DNA from: Haemonchus contortus
Taxonomy: Eukaryota; Nematoda; Chromadorea; Rhabditida; Trichostrongylidae
Length of the DNA stretch: 64,000 nt
Assembly (NCBI GenBank): GCA_000469685.2
Contig: LS997565.1
Span: 8,629,005 to 8,693,004 of the forward strand
Reading direction: 5' to 3'
Positions within the stretch are counted from its first letter, which is position 1, and every line of letters starts with the position of its first letter. A program made the position numbers and the translations under genes. A model generated the notes under the pieces. It worked only from the letters and a program-made list of their open reading frames with translations, was not told where the DNA came from and did no database searches. Of this stretch, positions 1 to 13,971 are shown in pieces.

Positions 1-66
1 TTGAGCCATAAAGAAGTGTTACAAACGAAGAAAAGATGTTTTCTTCGTTGAGTTCCTAAGGCATAG

Positions 67-285
67 ATGGTCCAGTGGGGAGTGGCCCTATCTCACACGT
101 ATGATTATGGGTTCCCGAATCGAAATCCGCCTAGGCCAACAAAGTTTTTCATCCTTTTTCAAGGTCGGTGGACCGCTAGTCACTGTAAAGGCCACATACG
201 CATTCAATACGCCACTACGATTCTGAATGGAAGGCGAGTGCGGGAGCGCATCACTCAGATGGGACTGATCAATGCCCCAAACTTC
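67..285 (+). mobile_element. tRNA-derived SINE copy (diverged)
   Basis: Contains a degraded A-box-like TGGTCCAGTGGGG, a GGGTTCCCGAATCG B-box remnant, the block TCCGCCTAGGCCAAC and the tail block ACATACGCATTCAATACGCC...ACGATTCTGAATGG shared with the better copies at 6 kb, 16 kb and 33 kb. Lies 3' of the ankyrin gene. Confidence 0.6.
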
Positions 286-322
286 ATCCTTTGAACTTTA
301 AGTTCCTTAACCTTTATGACTT

Positions 323-3300
323 CTAAGAAGACGAAGAAATGCGGATTAATCGAAGTAAAGCCTCACCAAAAACATCCCTGGCGTCAACTGACATCGGATC
401 ACACTTTATGGCACGCCTAATGTACTCGAGGTTACCTGAAATAACGTCTTCTTTGAAAATGCATAATTGAAATGTCAGTTTTTGTAAAATATGGAATCTT
501 GATGTTGAAATCATCTGAGAGCTCCAAGTTGCCATGTGTGAGCGTAGGCCACACAGATACCGTAGGTCCCGCACTTTGGAGAAACTCTGCATGGATGGAC
601 CATCCCAGTAAGCTGCGAAGCGGCAATTCTCAAGACAGTCGGGGCAGCTAAGGCCAAAAGTGTGAGCAATTGAAAGCAGCGTAAGCCCCCGGGACAGATT
701 GCCCCTGCTCAACCGCCATCTCCATTCTGGGCACCAATGTGCGGGATCCGGGGAATCAGGCCTCAGCCGGCGCGACAGATACCAGCGAGGAGAGAGCGGT
801 ACTCCTGCGGACTAAATGATTTTACTTACCTTGGGACGCTGCCACATGTAATGGAGTGATTCCGTAGATGTTCGGGAGTGAAGTCAGGTCTTTGCCAAAG
901 TGTTTCAATAACCATAGAGCAATTTCGTTATTCCCATGAGTAACAGCAGCTGTTAAGATGGATGTACCATTGCAGTCCCTGCAAATTGATACAGTATGGC
1001 ATCAGACTAGATCCTTTCACAGATCACCCAAACGGGCTAAAAGACTGGAATGGAATGGGTTTATCACCTTACGTAAGCCGTTCATTGACACTCCTTTGAT
1101 TTGCTTATCTTCTTTTACTTCTGGCTAGACTAAATAGGTTTGCATCAAGTTTCCACTATGTGGCACGTCCCCTCTCAAGGGAAATCACAGCAAGCCAGAC
1201 GTGTAAATTTAAATCCCTCCCAACCACCGTATTCTTATGGCTAATTAGATGCACGATTGCAAGGTTCGAACGCCTATTGGGTTACTGTAGGTTGCGCGTA
1301 TCTCAGCTATCAGAATATGGTATTTCTAAGAGATCTACACTCAACGGTAGAACGCCAGCCATGTTTGGTTCCCGTTTTAGTTGCCTTCAATTCACGAACA
1401 CCATGATTAGGTCAACTAGCTCTGGCTAGATGCTAACAATTTTCAATACCTGGTCAGTGCAGTTTTCTTGACGTGCTTTGATCGACCCGACAGTATTAGT
1501 TCAACCACTTGAAACTCTCCAAAAGCGACGGCCAAATGAGCGGGAGTCTCACCACGTCTTGACGCTAACTCGCGAAGTATAGGCGCTTTATCCAGCAGCA
1601 ATCTGCAAATCATTTTTGCACTAGAGATTTTTGGGCTTTTTCGAAAAAAAGATTATAGGTCCTATGTCCGCTCTTCATCGAACCCTGCATGTTGAGCAGT
1701 GTCCTACATCACTGTAAAAAAATAGCTTAAAAATTGTAAAATAATAGATTTTAAAATCCACAGCTAATCAACAATAAAATAACAATCACAAATTGAAAAA
1801 GATGCAGGGATACAAAAGAATCCAGTGGAATCGCTTGTGCGTACCGCAAATTGCGTATTGCACCTCAAAGACGACGCCTTTTTCTGAGATGAGTATAAAG
1901 CGAGCTACGAGCTGCTCTAGAAAACCTAGTTTTAAAAGCTGAAGTATGTTGAGATGCTTCAAGACGTCTCAATAAATCAACCAGGTTTCGATCTGGAGAG
2001 GAGCGGTCGATCTCCAAAAAGTTGAGCGACTGCAAGACCATCTTCAATCGTGCCGCAAATCGAACTGTGTTATCTGAAGTTGCACAGAAAATATTTACTG
2101 TGACGGCACAGGCTTTCATACTGTATTTTTTCCTCTTTTTTCACGGAAAACGTTCATGCATAATGCCAGTCATGCGTGAGGGCCTCTTATACACTTGCAC
2201 GCGACAAACCGTCGAACAAACACCGACTGGTCGCTCCTGTCCGCGTCAAGTCGAGCGAGGGCCAACAACTGAACTTCATTCTTTTGAGAACCGCTTAGAT
2301 ACGATTAGAAGGAGAAGTAAAAGAAAAAGGAACGTCTCAATGGCAGTTCTGCTTGTTTTCAGCTCAAAGAAGGTTTTTGAACACTGGTTGATAGGGAACA
2401 GACTTTCTTCCGCTTGACGCTGGTAGCTCATATCGAATGATTCCATATTTTACCAGAAATATTTCCAGGAAAGTCTCCCTTGACCACTCTGATCCGAATT
2501 ATCATGATGAGTTGCCTGCGGGTTCTTCTTGGAAGCCTCCTATACTTGGAAGGAGGGATCAAGGGTTTGAAACTGCTATGAAATACATATAGGTGACCCA
2601 GTAACCAGTGCGAATCAAGCTCTTGGTGGATTCGCGCCATGCTTTTGATTTCCATCCAGATTCGTGGCGGAATTCGATGCCCAGGCCTATACAAGGAATT
2701 ACCAGTTTGGGTCGATGTCGCACGTCAGTGCGCCCGGACTCCGGAAACGAATTGAAACCCACCATTCCGATCTTCCCAAATGACCCCGGTTGATGCCGCT
2801 GTTTTTCCACTCTAGTTTCCCGGCCCTGGAAGATGTGGGGATTGAATTAGTGCCATTGATGTCATTTGATTAGATTGATTTGATCTGGTCTGATTAATTC
2901 GATAACATGAGATTGTGTACATTCTGTGCCCAAATTTTCTCCAAACGTGATTTATTACCATAGATTCCTAGTGCACGCCATGTAGTCATCCGTACTGACA
3001 AATCACCCGCAACTGATTGAAAGGGGCGGCAGACAAAAACTTATATGCAAGTCATAGGTGAAGCTGACAATATTATACCCATCTGGAGCAAAACGCGGAC
3101 AGGTAATTCTAATGAAATTAAGGCCATACAGAGGGTCTGGAAATGCCGGGGTGTGCCCCGTACCTAGAACCTGTGGTTGTCGCGGTTGCATGGAGTAGCA
3201 ACCACTGTTCTGAAGATTTTTCGAAGCATCACGTTTTGTTGTTTGAAATGAGACCATCAATAAGTACTGACTATCCAGTGGATCACTTATGAGCGACTAA

Positions 3301-3948
3301 TCGGCTCAGACGCTTAGATTGCACTTGACGAGACGTTATGTAAACAGATGGCCGACGGCGACAAAGGAGGAAAGCCGATGAAGCTATGGAGAGCTCAAAG
3401 AACTTAATCGTCTTAGGTTCAATCACCAGTTTGCTCGATTTCAGAAAAGCTACCAGATTTTACGAGAAAAAAACTTGATTAAGTAAGAAAACAGGTTCTG
3501 TTAGTCAGACCTTCCGGGATGTGCCATGCACTCGACCTACTCTTGAAATTACAGAACAGGTACAGGTTAGTTGGAAGAATGGCCTAGGCATCGACGAAGA
3601 CCAGTCGTTTCGATGCCAGAGAATTTGTAAATTTCAAATATAAATGAAAACACAATGAGTAAATAGAAGTGTTTGTTGACGTAGGCAAAAATCGATTCCT
3701 CTCACTCCTCGGTAAGAGGGAGGTTAGGTCGATCAGGAAAAACCCACTTGATAGAATCGTAATCGCGATCCCGGACAGCTCGATGTAAAACCGTCTCTCC
3801 GTGGTCGTCCCTTTTCAGCAACTCCTTAGTAGACATATGTGAAAAGCACTGAAGACGTGCCAATCGGGCCGATATCCTGTTGTCTACGTTTGGAGATTTT
3901 GATGATAAGCAGTCCGTGATGGTGACATTCGCTGTCGCACTTGGAGCC
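323..3948 (-). CDS. Ankyrin-repeat protein, central and C-terminal exons
   Basis: Four minus-strand exons join in frame: 3948-3706, 1602-1450, 982-830 and 435-323 (stop at 323-325). Acceptors are TTTCAG, TTTGCAG, TTTGCAG and ATTTCAG, with GTGAG, GTATTG and GTAAG donors. Two internal exons are each exactly 153 bp. The translation shows consecutive ankyrin repeats, with cores GETVLHRAVRDRDYDSI, GETPAHLAVAFGEFQVVEL, NGTSILTAAVTHGNNEIAL and GITPLHVAASQGNLEYI. The last repeat is created only by splicing exon 830-982 to exon 323-435, which supports the junction. Ankyrin repeats are protein-binding scaffolds, so no catalytic role is expected. An I-kappa-B-like or other ankyrin adaptor is possible, but no diagnostic non-ankyrin domain is visible. 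The 5' end is not settled (see 4190-5128). The 2.1-kb intron 1603-3705 holds a degenerate SINE fragment near 2.63-2.80 kb and nothing else recognisable. Confidence 0.8.
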
Positions 3949-4189
3949 CTGAAACTCTTGGTCTTAATACTATCCAATGGAAAAGTTCAGAGAATCTTCA
4001 AAAACCTTGCTGTCTCCGAGCCCTCACCTCAGAATAAGCCACACACTTCCTTCTAGCTTGAAATTTGAGGGAGAGCAGAAAGTATTCGCAGCTCATACGA
4101 TTCTCCCCGATACAATGCAGGCTGGGCTAGGCCCAGTGAGGCTCCGTTTCTCCAGAAGGCGAAAGCTACAGCGGAAAGGACAGGACCAT

Positions 4190-5128
4190 GTGGAACCGAA
4201 ATTAGGCTCACCGGACAACTTCTAGGAATTGGTATCCATTGTTGACCATCGGGACCTACGGGAGTCAGCAGTTCGACTCGGGAATAGGCGAAGTGAATCA
4301 CTCCCTTCATTGTTTATTCACTCTTTTCTCGTTAACTCGGCCTTTTCTGTTAGGGCTGTACACAGGATTTGAGCTCCCTGCCGGGGCTTTAACAGCAACC
4401 ACGGTGCAGACCATGTTTGCTCCTAATGAGGTCAGATTCTCTCAAAAATCGACGAATACCGATAAGTATCGAATCAAAGTAATCAAAACAGTAGCAAATT
4501 AGTAAGTCAGACTAGTTTGATGTAACCCACCTTTCAGAGACCATTGGAACGAAGTGACTAACGGCTGGAGACGGGAAGAAGATCATGACCGCCTCTGCAC
4601 CATCAGGTGTCCTGGGCGTGGCCAGGCTAATGGCTGGTTTTCCTCGCCGAATATTTGACTACCTCTTCGTTCACGTAGGCAACTAAACACACAAACATTA
4701 TTCTTCTATACCCGGATGGATTCCCGTCCTATTTGGACAAGACCATTCCTAGCGAGATTCCCGTGTCGAGGATCCCCAAAAACGAAATAATTCGGGTTAA
4801 CTAAACTAATTAGCATCAGGTAACCTGGGGATCACATCTAGTCCTCCTTGGGATACCAGAACCAGATTACAGGCCAGACAAAAAGCTATTACACCTATGA
4901 CTCTCTCTTGACATTGGAGGTAGTGGAGTGGTGAATGGCGCCTCAACTGTGATGTCGGCATCGAATCCAGTTCATCAAAAGCATCCTGGGCTAACAAAAC
5001 TTTTATCTACCCACTGATTCAAAAGTACTGTTAGATAAGTGTCGTCTGGGTAAAGAATCGGATTTCCCAGGTACTCATTCCTGATCCAGTTTTTTACACA
5101 CAAGCTCTCGACGTCCTTTCTGTGAAGC
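4190..5128 (-). other. Probable 5' exons of the ankyrin-repeat gene, structure unresolved
   Basis: Minus-strand stretches here read as plausible coding sequence between splice-like signals. They are a stretch beginning after TTCACAG at about 5128 (contains VKNWIRNEYLGNP), one after TTTGTTAG at about 4992 (contains QDAFDELDSMPTSQ), one near 4510-4640 (contains MIFFPSPAVSHFVPM) and one near 4200-4301 (contains GVIHFAYSRVELLTPVG) that ends at GTGAGC. I could not find donor and acceptor phases joining all of them to exon 3948-3706, so the individual boundaries are not asserted. They are probably the N-terminal part of the ankyrin protein. Chance ORFs cannot be excluded for any single one. Confidence 0.35.
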
Positions 5129-5304
5129 AGAAATTTTGATGCAGTTCAATAAAACAACAGTAGATACATAAATAATATTCATTCACTACCACACATGGTT
5201 CATAACAACTTGAAATCAATAAGACAACAACAATCAAAACTCACCAAGAACACACCAACAACAAACAATTCAACAAATAATTCTAACAACGTTGGTCCTG
5301 AGCT

Positions 5305-8300
5305 TTAATGCTTGACCTTTTTCACAGTTTTCTTCATCTTTTCTACCCAAGCTTTTCGATCTTTCCGGAACAAATACATATCACATCTCAGCATTGCAAA
5401 TTTCCAGAATTTGGAGTCATTCTAAAAATTGCTCGGAATCTCAAGGAATGGAATAAAAATGGCTCGCAGAAATTTTTATTTTCGTCACTTACATGGATTG
5501 GAACCAGCTTCTTCATAAGCTCTTGTCGCCTCTTCACTGTGAACAACGAACAATCCCATATCGACTCAAATACGTGACTACCGTATACATCTGAGATCAA
5601 CGATCCCCAGTCATCCTAAGAATAAGAATAATATATGTTATTATTATTACTACTATGAATTGGTACAATATTTGAAGTAAAAAAAAAGAACTTTAGACCA
5701 GATAAAAAACACGAACCAAGATAACAATTTCGAAAACAAGTTTGAAAAGTTAACGAAGGAGAAACTAAAGCTCACCTCAAAGGCATTTATTAATTTCTCC
5801 TTCACACTTTCCTCCAGAGTGTCGCTTTTGAAAGCAGCTTGAAGAACATGGGAACCGCACTTGTTCTTTGCCTACATTAAACTTTATTGAATACTAAAAT
5901 TAAAAATTCGGCAGTTTTGTTATAAAGAAACCCTTAAAAAATGCTCCAAGGTAAATACTGAGAAGAAATCTAAAATTAATTTTGACGAAAAATAAAAAAG
6001 TAATGGGCGAAACAAAAACAGAAGCTTGTAGTGCACTGTCCCACACGCATGGTCAAGGGTTCGAATCCCGTCTCGAAATCCGCCTATGCCAACGAAGCCT
6101 TCCGTTCCTCCGGTGTCGGGTAATTGGTACCAGCCGCAAATCATTGTATAGACCACATACGCAGTCAATACGCATCGTCGAATGCGTGGGCGCATCTCTC
6201 AGACGGATTGATTTCCAGCCCAGGATTTTTACCCTAAAATTCCATAGATAAGAGCGGGTGAGCCTTCCGGTGAAAAATTAATTGGAAAAAATCGAAAGTG
6301 AATGCAGTCACCCCTCTAACTTGATGGATGGGTAAATTAAACCTCGAGGAAGAAGTTAAGAAGAAGCTCCGCCCCTCAACTCTAAACCCCGCCCACTTAA
6401 TAAACAATTTATATAAGAAAAACAGCGATCCGTAAAAATCGCTGTTTTTCTATATGAATTGTTTATTAAGTGGGCGGGGTTTAGAGTTTAGGGGCGGAGC
6501 TTCTTCTTAACCTCTTCCTCGAGGTTTAATTTACCCATCCATCAAGTTAGAGGGGTGACTGCATTCACTTTCGATTTTTTCCAATTAATTTTTCACCGGA
6601 AGGCTCACCCGCTCTTATCCATGGAATTTTAGGGTACTTCTAGTCTTCAAACTTCTGCCTTCGCGAGCTTTGAGCAACAACCCGAACTGTATTAATCATG
6701 CTACTTGGAGTGAAAACACGAATAGTCCACTTACCAGTTTAACAATATCCGACGCTTGAAGTGCTTCGAGACAGGCAGTTAAAGTTTTAATCTTATTAAA
6801 CATCAGTAACACCTCCAGTAGCAAGCAGCCCTAAAATGAAACAGAATTTCGTTTGTAAATAAGGAAAGTGAACTGTGTAGGCCTTCCAAAACTTAACATC
6901 CAATTAGACTCTACGCGCACGCATCTGAGAGAGACGAACGCGTGCCTCTTTGCCACGTAAAGCGACTCTAATTTTTTGAAGATAAATCAATCACTCACGT
7001 GTAAATGCAAATCATAATCATTAAACGATTTCCCATTGTACTTGTTCATTGTGGCAATATTAAGCAAGAAATTGACTTTGTTCTCTTTCTGAAAACAAAA
7101 AAAAATTCAACTACATCTTTTCGTCCTACGCAAACTAGACCGTGGCTTAACCCATTGGCGACCGCGCCTTTTACATTGTCCTTACATTTACCATTAATTC
7201 CTCTTATAAGTGTAGTTGGAAATGAATGATTCCTGGACCACAATGCCTCAAGATTATCTAGAAGGTTGTGAGCTCAGCAGATACTTGAAAAAATTTAAAA
7301 AAATTATAAGACTACTTGATAAGTAATATAAATACTACAGGAGCACGATATGGTGTGGCCCGCCGCGGTCGTCAATGGGTTAAATCTCTTACATTACGCT
7401 CCCACACTGTCAGAAAAGAAATCGTACCGTGCCGGCTCTGAAATACTGTCTCAGCGCTTTCAGGAGAGGTTCTTGCAGATCTTCGTGCTTAGCAGCGCAT
7501 CGCAACAATGCCTGTGCAACACCCCAACGATCACTTGATAAGAACTTTTGGATTAATGGTGTTGCCTCATGGCACACGTCTGTTGCCTAAAAGTCAATCA
7601 GATAAATTCAATATGGCCCTTACATTCGAATGTAAGAAGGAGATCATTAAAGTGCTCAAAAAGAGCTACTTCTTTCGAAATCGTACCAATTCCAGCGATT
7701 TCACGCTACTGATGAAATTCTGCAAGGGAAAATTGGCAGAAGGATGAGCCGCTAACTCCGACACCTGAAAAAATGGTAATCGAAGCTTAGTAGCAAGTCT
7801 GTTGAAACTGTTCGTATCTATTTCTAGGATTTTAACTAACATGGCCCGTTACAATAGTTTCCCAAAGCGATTGTAGGGTTTCCTCACGACATGTCATTAC
7901 TAACTTTTCCCACACTCGTGAGCTGTTCTTACCCATCCACAGCTGACGCAAATCTGCAAAAAAAAATACAGTGATTCAGTTCAAAATTACTATGACCGTA
8001 ATATGACGCTATTTCTAAACAAACCAAACAACACACCATTTCCTGAAGTAGTAGAGAGAATTTTGTCAACAAGTAAGGTGGATTTTCCTAGCTTAGCAAC
8101 TCTGTCAGCTTCCAGAACGTCTTGAACAACTAGTGAAAGATGCACATTTTCAACTCGAGCTGAAAAAAAACAGTTAATTAAATAATACATGGGTTGGGAC
8201 AGGACTTATACTTATATCTACGATACCCGACTACTGAATATACTTATTGACTGGCAATATATCAGCCACTGAGCCTTAGTAGTACAGTAAACAAGCACCT

Positions 8301-9956
8301 ACGTAAAGCAATGGATCAATTCAGTTCTATTTCAGGGAAGCCCTCAGTTAAATACCCATTATTACGTCCTCATCACGTGTGAAAGACGAATGGGAAAGAC
8401 GTAGAAATGCCTGTCCTGCTCCTCTGAACCCGCTACTAATCAGAGATGAGAAGTGGAGGTTAGAAACAAGAGAATGTTCAAAAAACATACGTGTGGCTGC
8501 GCTCTCCAATGCTAGTGAAGCTATTCGATCGAAGACTCGCGACAGCCCGACTTTTATATCTGCGCTTTGACCCTCTATCGATTGCGCAGTGGTTGAATCC
8601 TCATAAGAACTCTGAAAAACATTAATGAAAATGCGTTTAGTGGAAGAAGCCATGAAAAGAGATAGATTAAAGGAAGGAATGAAAACAGAGGTGGATCAGT
8701 TTTGGAAGACCTCCGATGTAAAATAGTCAGTAACAACAACAAGAGCAAAACGGACGGAATAAGGGTTAGAAATTTCTAATAACTAAATACTCCTTAAGTG
8801 TTAAATGCACATTAAAACAGTAACAATACCTTGTCTTTCTTCTTCAATCCACAAGCAACCCAGGCAAAACACCGAACAAGGAATGCTGAGTGCTGGCAAC
8901 CCACTGCATCATTCCAATTATCACAAAGTAAATCGGAAAACTTCTCAAGTAGCTGAAATCAAACATAAATTTCAACAAGAATTTCCATTTGATTTCGAAA
9001 TCCTCAGGAAAAAACTGCTTACCTCAACAGGCTTGTTTGTTTTGATCGGTAGAAGTGCATAGAACAATGTTTCGATAGCATGTGCTGATGTTCCAGAGAA
9101 AAACAGATCAAGCAACCGTTTATGTTTCAGCCGTGCTAGACCAGACAAAAATAGTTCTGCTCCACGTTGTGAAGAACCTTCAACATTGGCATTTTAATCT
9201 GGGTCGTATATTTCTAGTGATATCTTTGCCATCATGGGGAGCCATTCAATATTAAAATATCAAGAACAAGATCAATCCAAGATCGAAAAAAATGAAAAGG
9301 GAAAAACAGTACCGAATACGCTTTCAACAACAATGGACGAATCCCTGAACGATAGGAGCTTCTCTTCTTCACCCGTACACTCTTCTGCACACTTATCGAT
9401 TACCATATTATCTAAAGATCAAAGCTTTAAAAGCAACTAGGCAAACGCAAACCTTCAGAATCACCCACCTAAATGACCTTCTGTCACCTGCATTTGTTCA
9501 ATATTCTTTAAATAGGCCACCAGTTCTGCGGGGTATGGCTCTTTTTCTTCCTTTCCTTTACCTTCTTCTCTTATACTTTCGCGTACTTCATCTTCATTAC
9601 CGCCACCGACTCGTCCATACTTCTGCAATTGTAGCAGGAACTTATTCGTACACCAATGGCGTATCTTACCAGTTTCAAAGACGTACCCGATCGAAATCAT
9701 TAGTGTCATAGCTTCGACCTCTTCCCTTGGTAAATTGATGATTTCTTTGTCCTCCACGGCCGCGATAGCCACCACCACCTCGATTTTTGTTTGGAAATGT
9801 TCGCTGGTACTGGTTGTTGCTTTGAGTTGGATCCCTATCCGTGGAAGGTCCTTCTTCTGACGAGTTCTGGTAACCATAGTCAAAAGATCGCTCTTTTTTG
9901 TTGTCTCCGACGTCATTTTCACTTTGAGTGCTGTCAATTTTTCGTTTTCTTGTCAT
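5305..9956 (-). CDS. nop9: NOP9-like pumilio-repeat nucleolar protein
   Basis: Fourteen exons: 9956-9687, 9622-9469, 9411-9313, 9177-9023, 8952-8830, 8611-8491, 8159-8037, 7953-7841, 7586-7428, 7088-6999, 6830-6735, 5871-5776, 5615-5493 and 5421-5305. The sum is 1839 nt (612 codons plus stop), close to the 636 aa of human NOP9. The N-terminus is basic with an RG-rich patch (NRGGGGYRGRGG). Ordered PUF-like repeats follow. The exon near 5.5 kb (DVYGSHVFESIW) and the exon near 5.8 kb (KCGSHVLQAAF) match the conserved GSxVLxAIW-type repeats of NOP9. The C-terminus is lysine-rich (KMKKTVKKVKH). NOP9 binds the 18S rRNA precursor and regulates 20S pre-rRNA cleavage in the nucleolus. The start was chosen because ATG 9956 directly follows CTTTACAG, a trans-splice acceptor. 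One acceptor (ATGTTGAAG before 9177) is weak, but it keeps the frame and avoids a stop. Confidence 0.88.
6020..6218 (+). mobile_element. tRNA-derived SINE copy
   Basis: Carries a perfect Pol III B-box, GGTTCGAATCC (6058-6068), followed by the family blocks TCCGCCTATGCCAACGAAGCC and CACATACGCAGTCAATACGC...GAATGCGTGGGCGCATC. Lies in the same NOP9 intron as the MITE and in antisense orientation to the gene. Confidence 0.7.
6232..6634. mobile_element. 403-bp palindromic MITE (foldback element)
   Basis: Two arms of about 195 bp (6232-6427 and 6437-6634) are near-perfect inverted copies around a short centre, so the single strand would fold into one long hairpin. The ends read CCCTAAAATTCCAT and ATGGAATTTTAGGG, and TA flanks both sides (6230-6231 and 6635-6636). 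TA target duplication plus terminal inverted repeats is the pattern of Tc1/mariner-type non-autonomous elements. No coding capacity. It sits in the 863-bp NOP9 intron between exons 6830-6735 and 5871-5776, directly after a SINE copy. Confidence 0.88.
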
Positions 9957-9964
9957 CTGTAAAG
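9957..9964 (-). promoter_or_regulatory. Candidate spliced-leader trans-splice acceptor of the NOP9-like gene
   Basis: CTTTACAG lies immediately before the NOP9 ATG on the minus strand, leaving no 5' UTR. This is the usual arrangement for a nematode SL acceptor. It could instead be the end of a cis intron from an upstream non-coding exon. Confidence 0.5.
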
Positions 9965-12079
9965 AATTATCAACTCTCTTCAAGAGGACGATTCCATGAA
10001 ATCAGCTGGCGCTCCTCATACAAGGAAGTTCGGTTGAACAATCACCATTTCCCATGACTCCTTGAGCCAGGTCTTCTAAAACACCCCAAATTGGGCGTTA
10101 GGAGATATAGCATAGGCAGAAACGTGGAGGAAATTTGGGAAAGAAATCAGAAACGGAGAAGCACCACGGCTCTGTCACACCACTGCTTTGTCATAAATGT
10201 GACCTTGAAATGACGATTCAATCGCAAAAAATTGGTGTTCCATCAAATCTGTTGTCAGAACTAACGGGTCTCCCTTACATTGCTGACTCGATAAGACGCA
10301 GGCATGTTCGAAGGTTTTGCCTTTCGGTAACTTGATTGAAAAAAGGTATGGACAAAGGTCATGTCGCAAATTTTACATAAGAAATCCAAAGGTCTCTAAG
10401 TCTCGACAAGAAGAACAGTAGAAGTACAAAAATACGACCAAGAGTAGTTGATAGGGTTCTTACAATTTGTGCTCATGGCCCGCCTAGCAGCTACAAATTA
10501 GCCCTGTCCTTGATGCAAAGCAGCTCTGTTTAGATAGCACACCCTTAAAAGAACCCCTCAAACAAAAATCGAAGGAAGTTCCTCGTTCAGTTCAGTTACA
10601 GCAATTATAGCTACGACCGCCTGATTTTCACCGAATCACAAGAGAAAGAAAAACTGATAAGAGATTCCTTCAGAGGTTCACTGCCATTCAGACAAAAGCC
10701 CCGATGAAACCAAAGTGAAAATCTAAGTTACGCGACTTGTCCACTACAATCCCTCAAATGGTCAGCAGCCGTGAGATTCAAGGACAAGACCCTCATAATT
10801 TCGCCCTACAATATCTCGAAGTGAGCTAGACCATCAATACCCTTGAAAAGATCTGACCGTTTTAGCATCCCGGGATTAAGCATAAAAGAAATGATTGGAA
10901 AAAATAATCAAGAACCATGTAAGCCTGAAATATGCAAAAACATAATGGTAACTTTGCGCGACACACCTTAACAGAACCGCAGATTACTTTTAGAATATTT
11001 TACTGGAATCTGAACGATCTTGAATACAATCAATCGTCTACAATAACAAAAAAAAAACTTCATATTTGCCCATTACATAATGAATTGAACTCTAAAGTTG
11101 TTTTCTTAAGACAGGCATTCGAATGATACTCACTAAAACGTCGATGCATGTTAAGATCGGCTTTGACTTAAGAAACAACGGGAATGGAACAATAGAATTT
11201 TCAAGCTTCATATTTTAAAAAAATGAAAAGATAAAACTTTTCAGATAAAGATTAGTGGATTTACATTCACTCATCGTTGTAATCAACACTAACGTATCAT
11301 TAGAATATCGAACTTAGAAAATCGAACGTCGACGGCATCATTGACATAACTGCGACAAACCGTACAACTCTTAAGACTTCGAAGAAAATGTACAATTTGT
11401 GGTACTGAACAAAAAAAAACGATTAAAAGATAAATATCTGAGCGGCAAACATTCCTTTGCAAAACATATAAAAGTTATAATATATAGATCTAAAGAGAAG
11501 TACTGGTATATAAAGTAGATAACGGGTCCGAAATGCCATCTAAGTTGCCGTCAATGAGTAAAAGCATTTTGTTTCAGACCCGTTTGACCAGCGGTTAAAG
11601 TCGCGTTGAGAGGGAGAAGAGGGCAGCAACGGCGCAGTGGGATGATGACTATATTGGGATCGGGCCCGATTTGAGAGACACTGACAGACAGAAAGAAGTA
11701 CCAGCAAATTACCAGGAAGTATAGAACCGAGGAAAAACGAGGAAACATGTGATGTGCACAAGTACGAAAAGTAATGTAACATCAAATAGAACCACCAAGA
11801 CGTTATCTAGTGACAGGCACGTTGAACGATGAACACGACAACAAAACCAAGGAAACGCTGCAAAATTATTGAGCTTTATATATAATATTACGTAATAGCC
11901 AGGCGTGGTTGTCACAAACGTGACCGAAAAAAAAAGAAAAAAATATTGAGAAGAAGTAAAATTCCTAAACGGAATTGACTATGGAGAGGAGAGCGAAATT
12001 GATATGAAGAGGCGCGGAACGCTCCAAACAGAAGGCGCACATTACATAGCACACGTATCAGCAACTGCAGCACTCACAT
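9957..12079. other. Intergenic region between NOP9-like gene and let-60
   Basis: AT-rich. It must contain the let-60 3' UTR (below 12080) and the NOP9 upstream region. No ORF with recognisable domains, no tRNA fold and no clear repeat family was seen. Short ORFs near 10.2 kb and 11.6 kb do not resemble proteins on either strand. Confidence 0.6.

Positions 12080-13971
<1,892 letters not shown>

Noticed and set aside
9461..9937. 158-codon minus-strand ORF overlapping the NOP9 start
   Set aside because: Only its last 50 or so codons are real (exon 2). The upstream part is the out-of-frame shadow of exon 1 plus the intron.
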